Shown here: positions 14,750 to 16,081 of the stretch, in pieces
Layout: the number at the start of each line of letters is the position of its first letter
How positions within the stretch are numbered: the stretch's first letter is position 1
NCBI GenBank assembly: GCA_963803025.1
Contig: CAWDKZ010000026.1
Coordinates: 1 to 16,081, forward strand
Direction: 5' to 3'
Origin: Bog-793 sp963803025
GTDB lineage: Bacteria > Actinomycetota > Acidimicrobiia > Acidimicrobiales > Bog-793
Length of the DNA stretch: 16,081 nt
Notes under the pieces: model-generated
The model's database searches: none
Told to the model about the DNA's origin: nothing
Seen by the model: only the letters and a program-made list of their open reading frames with translations
Made by a program: the position numbers and the translations under genes

Positions 14750-15946
14750 TCAGTTCCAGATGGCCGACCCGCTGTCGGGGTCGAAGAAGTGCAACCGCTC
14801 GGTGTCGACGGCGAAGGTGGCACGGGAGCCGGCTTTGAGCTCAGAGCGGGGCGCGACGCGCGCCACGCCCTCAGACGTCGTCCCCGCGGGGCGGAGCATC
14901 GACGGACCGCCGAGCTCCGAGGCCGCGATCGCTGCGGCGGAGTCCTCGGAACGGGCGCGCTCGGCGTCGATCAGGAAATGCACCTGCAGCTCGTTGCCGA
15001 GCGACTCCACGAGCTCCACGTCGGCTGCCAGCGTGGTCCCCGGCACGGGCGGCGGCCCCAGGGCGGCGTCGGCGAGCTCCTCGGGCCGGACGCCGACGAC
15101 GACCTTGCGGTTCCGATAGCCGCGCAGCGCCGGCCGGGCCGCCAGGGCGTGCTCGCTGAGGGCCAGGGACTGCGCCCCGAGCCGCACCTCGTCGGCCTCG
15201 GGGGCGACGACACCGTCGTAGAGGTTCATGGCCGGGGAGCCGATGAATGCGGCGACGAAGAGGTTGTCCGGGTGGTCGTAGAGGGACTGGGGCGAGCCGC
15301 ACTGCTGGAGCCGGCCCATGTGCAGCACCGCGACCCGGTCGCCCATCGTCATCGCCTCGACCTGGTCGTGGGTGACGTAGAGGGTCGCCACGCCGACCCG
15401 GCGCTGGATGCGGGAGATCTCGGCCCGCATCTGGACCCGCATCTTGGCGTCGAGGTTGGAGAGCGGCTCGTCCATCAGGAACACCGACGGCTCGCGCACG
15501 ATCGCCCGGCCCATGGCGACGCGCTGGCGCTGGCCGCCGGAGAGCTGGGCGGGCTTGCTCCTCAGGTACTCCGAGAGGCCGAGCATCTCGGCGGCGTCGC
15601 GCACCTTGGCCCTGATCTCGGCCTTCGGCACCTTGCGCAGCTTCAGGGCGAAGCCGATGTTCTCGGCCACCGTCATGTGGGGATAGAGGGCGTAGTTCTG
15701 GAACACCATCGCCACGTTGCGGTCCTTGGGGGACATCTCGTTTACGACCTCGCCCCCGAGACGCAGGGTGCCGGAGGTGATGTCCTCCAAGCCCGCGACC
15801 ATCCGTAACGCGGTCGACTTGCCGGACCCGGACGGTCCGACGAGGACGACGAGCTCTCCCTCGGCCACGTCGAGATCCAGGTCGGTCACCGCAGGCAGAC
15901 CGTTCGGGTAGACCTTGCCCACCTTCTCCAGACTCACCTCTGCCAT
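14750..15946 (-). CDS. ugpC: UgpC/MsmX-type sugar ABC transporter ATPase
   Basis: A complete 398-residue protein from ATG 15946, with GAGGAGG just ahead in the right place; the open frame reaches 16072 but that extension has no ribosome site. Walker A is GPSGSGKS (37-44), the Q loop NYALYPHMTVAEN has Gln83, the signature is LSGGQRQRVAMGRA (135-148), Walker B is VFLMDE (155-160) and the H loop VTHDQ has His193. Residues about 240-398 form the TOBE/OB regulatory domain (NLYDGVV, VVVGVRPEEL, FDPDSGSAIWN). Such ATPases power CUT1-type uptake of di- and oligosaccharides or glycerol phosphate, and one copy often serves several permeases. It is not the usual partner of an XylH-type permease, so the neighbouring fragment need not be its partner. 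The symbol is by family only. Confidence 0.93.
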   Translation of the reverse strand: MAEVSLEKVGKVYPNGLPAVTDLDLDVAEGELVVLVGPSGSGKSTALRMVAGLEDITSGTLRLGGEVVNEMSPKDRNVAMVFQNYALYPHMTVAENIGFALKLRKVPKAEIRAKVRDAAEMLGLSEYLRSKPAQLSGGQRQRVAMGRAIVREPSVFLMDEPLSNLDAKMRVQMRAEISRIQRRVGVATLYVTHDQVEAMTMGDRVAVLHMGRLQQCGSPQSLYDHPDNLFVAAFIGSPAMNLYDGVVAPEADEVRLGAQSLALSEHALAARPALRGYRNRKVVVGVRPEELADAALGPPPVPGTTLAADVELVESLGNELQVHFLIDAERARSEDSAAAIAASELGGPSMLRPAGTTSEGVARVAPRSELKAGSRATFAVDTERLHFFDPDSGSAIWN

Positions 15947-16081
15947 GAGACCTCCTCGGTCGTCATCGACTGCCCTACCCTGGCAACCTGCGCGCACTCC
16001 GACCGTAGCCGGCTGGCGGGAGCGCCGGGCCGACGAAAGGCTTGTCTTGTCCCGGCTGCTCGCACACCGCACGCCATTCTC
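15947..16081. other. Upstream region of the ABC ATPase gene
   Basis: Holds the ribosome site GAGGAGG for the ATPase gene. No other gene, clear promoter or repeat is visible in the remaining 130 bp to the window edge. Confidence 0.4.

Noticed and set aside
14789..15808. 339-codon plus-strand frame, His/Gly/Leu-rich
   Set aside because: Antisense shadow of the ABC ATPase gene, whose Walker and signature motifs are complete.
15947..16072. 42-codon extension of the ABC ATPase to 16072
   Set aside because: No ribosome site or similarity; ATG 15946 has GAGGAGG directly upstream and starts the family sequence.

Overview
The window is high-GC DNA, most likely from an actinomycetote. The basis is the GC-rich codon choice, GTG/TTG starts, tRNA genes without an encoded CCA, and genes of typical actinobacterial families (sedolisin, UgpC-type ATPase, XylH-type permease, DUF6088 antitoxin). 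Genus cannot be read from the sequence; an acidimicrobial-type lineage is only a guess.

Left flank (1-4820): the 5' part of a secreted sedolisin (S53) protease runs off the left edge on the minus strand. It is followed by tRNA-Ser(GCT), about 580 bp with no recognisable gene, and a minus-strand pair of a SAM-dependent methyltransferase and a multi-pass membrane protein. This looks like ordinary chromosome.

Accessory block (about 4821-13070): tRNA-Arg(ACG) is followed 134 bp later by a tyrosine integrase gene broken by a one-base frameshift, the usual layout of an element integrated at a tRNA gene. The block carries a three-unit 23-bp repeat, an MNT/HEPN toxin-antitoxin pair, remnants of a TOTE-type primase-helicase protein and of a secreted protein, and an AbiEi/AbiEii pair whose toxin gene has an in-frame amber codon. 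A second, convergent AbiE-like pair (DUF6088 antitoxin plus AbiEii toxin) and a lone protein with an HEPN-type RX4H motif follow. All three toxin-antitoxin operons encode a nucleotidyltransferase-fold protein, and each has its own inverted repeat at or just upstream of its first start codon, which fits autorepression by the winged-helix partner. No second copy of the tRNA-Arg 3' end was found in the window, so the far end of the element is not defined.

Right flank (13074-16081): the 3' half of an XylH-type sugar permease (minus) and the 3' half of a GH3 beta-glucosidase-like gene (plus) meet head to head near 13691. Both lack their 5' halves, as if one deletion had removed the start regions of two divergent sugar-use genes. 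A complete UgpC/MsmX-type ABC ATPase gene follows on the minus strand. The right side looks like a carbohydrate uptake and hydrolysis locus damaged at its border with the accessory block.
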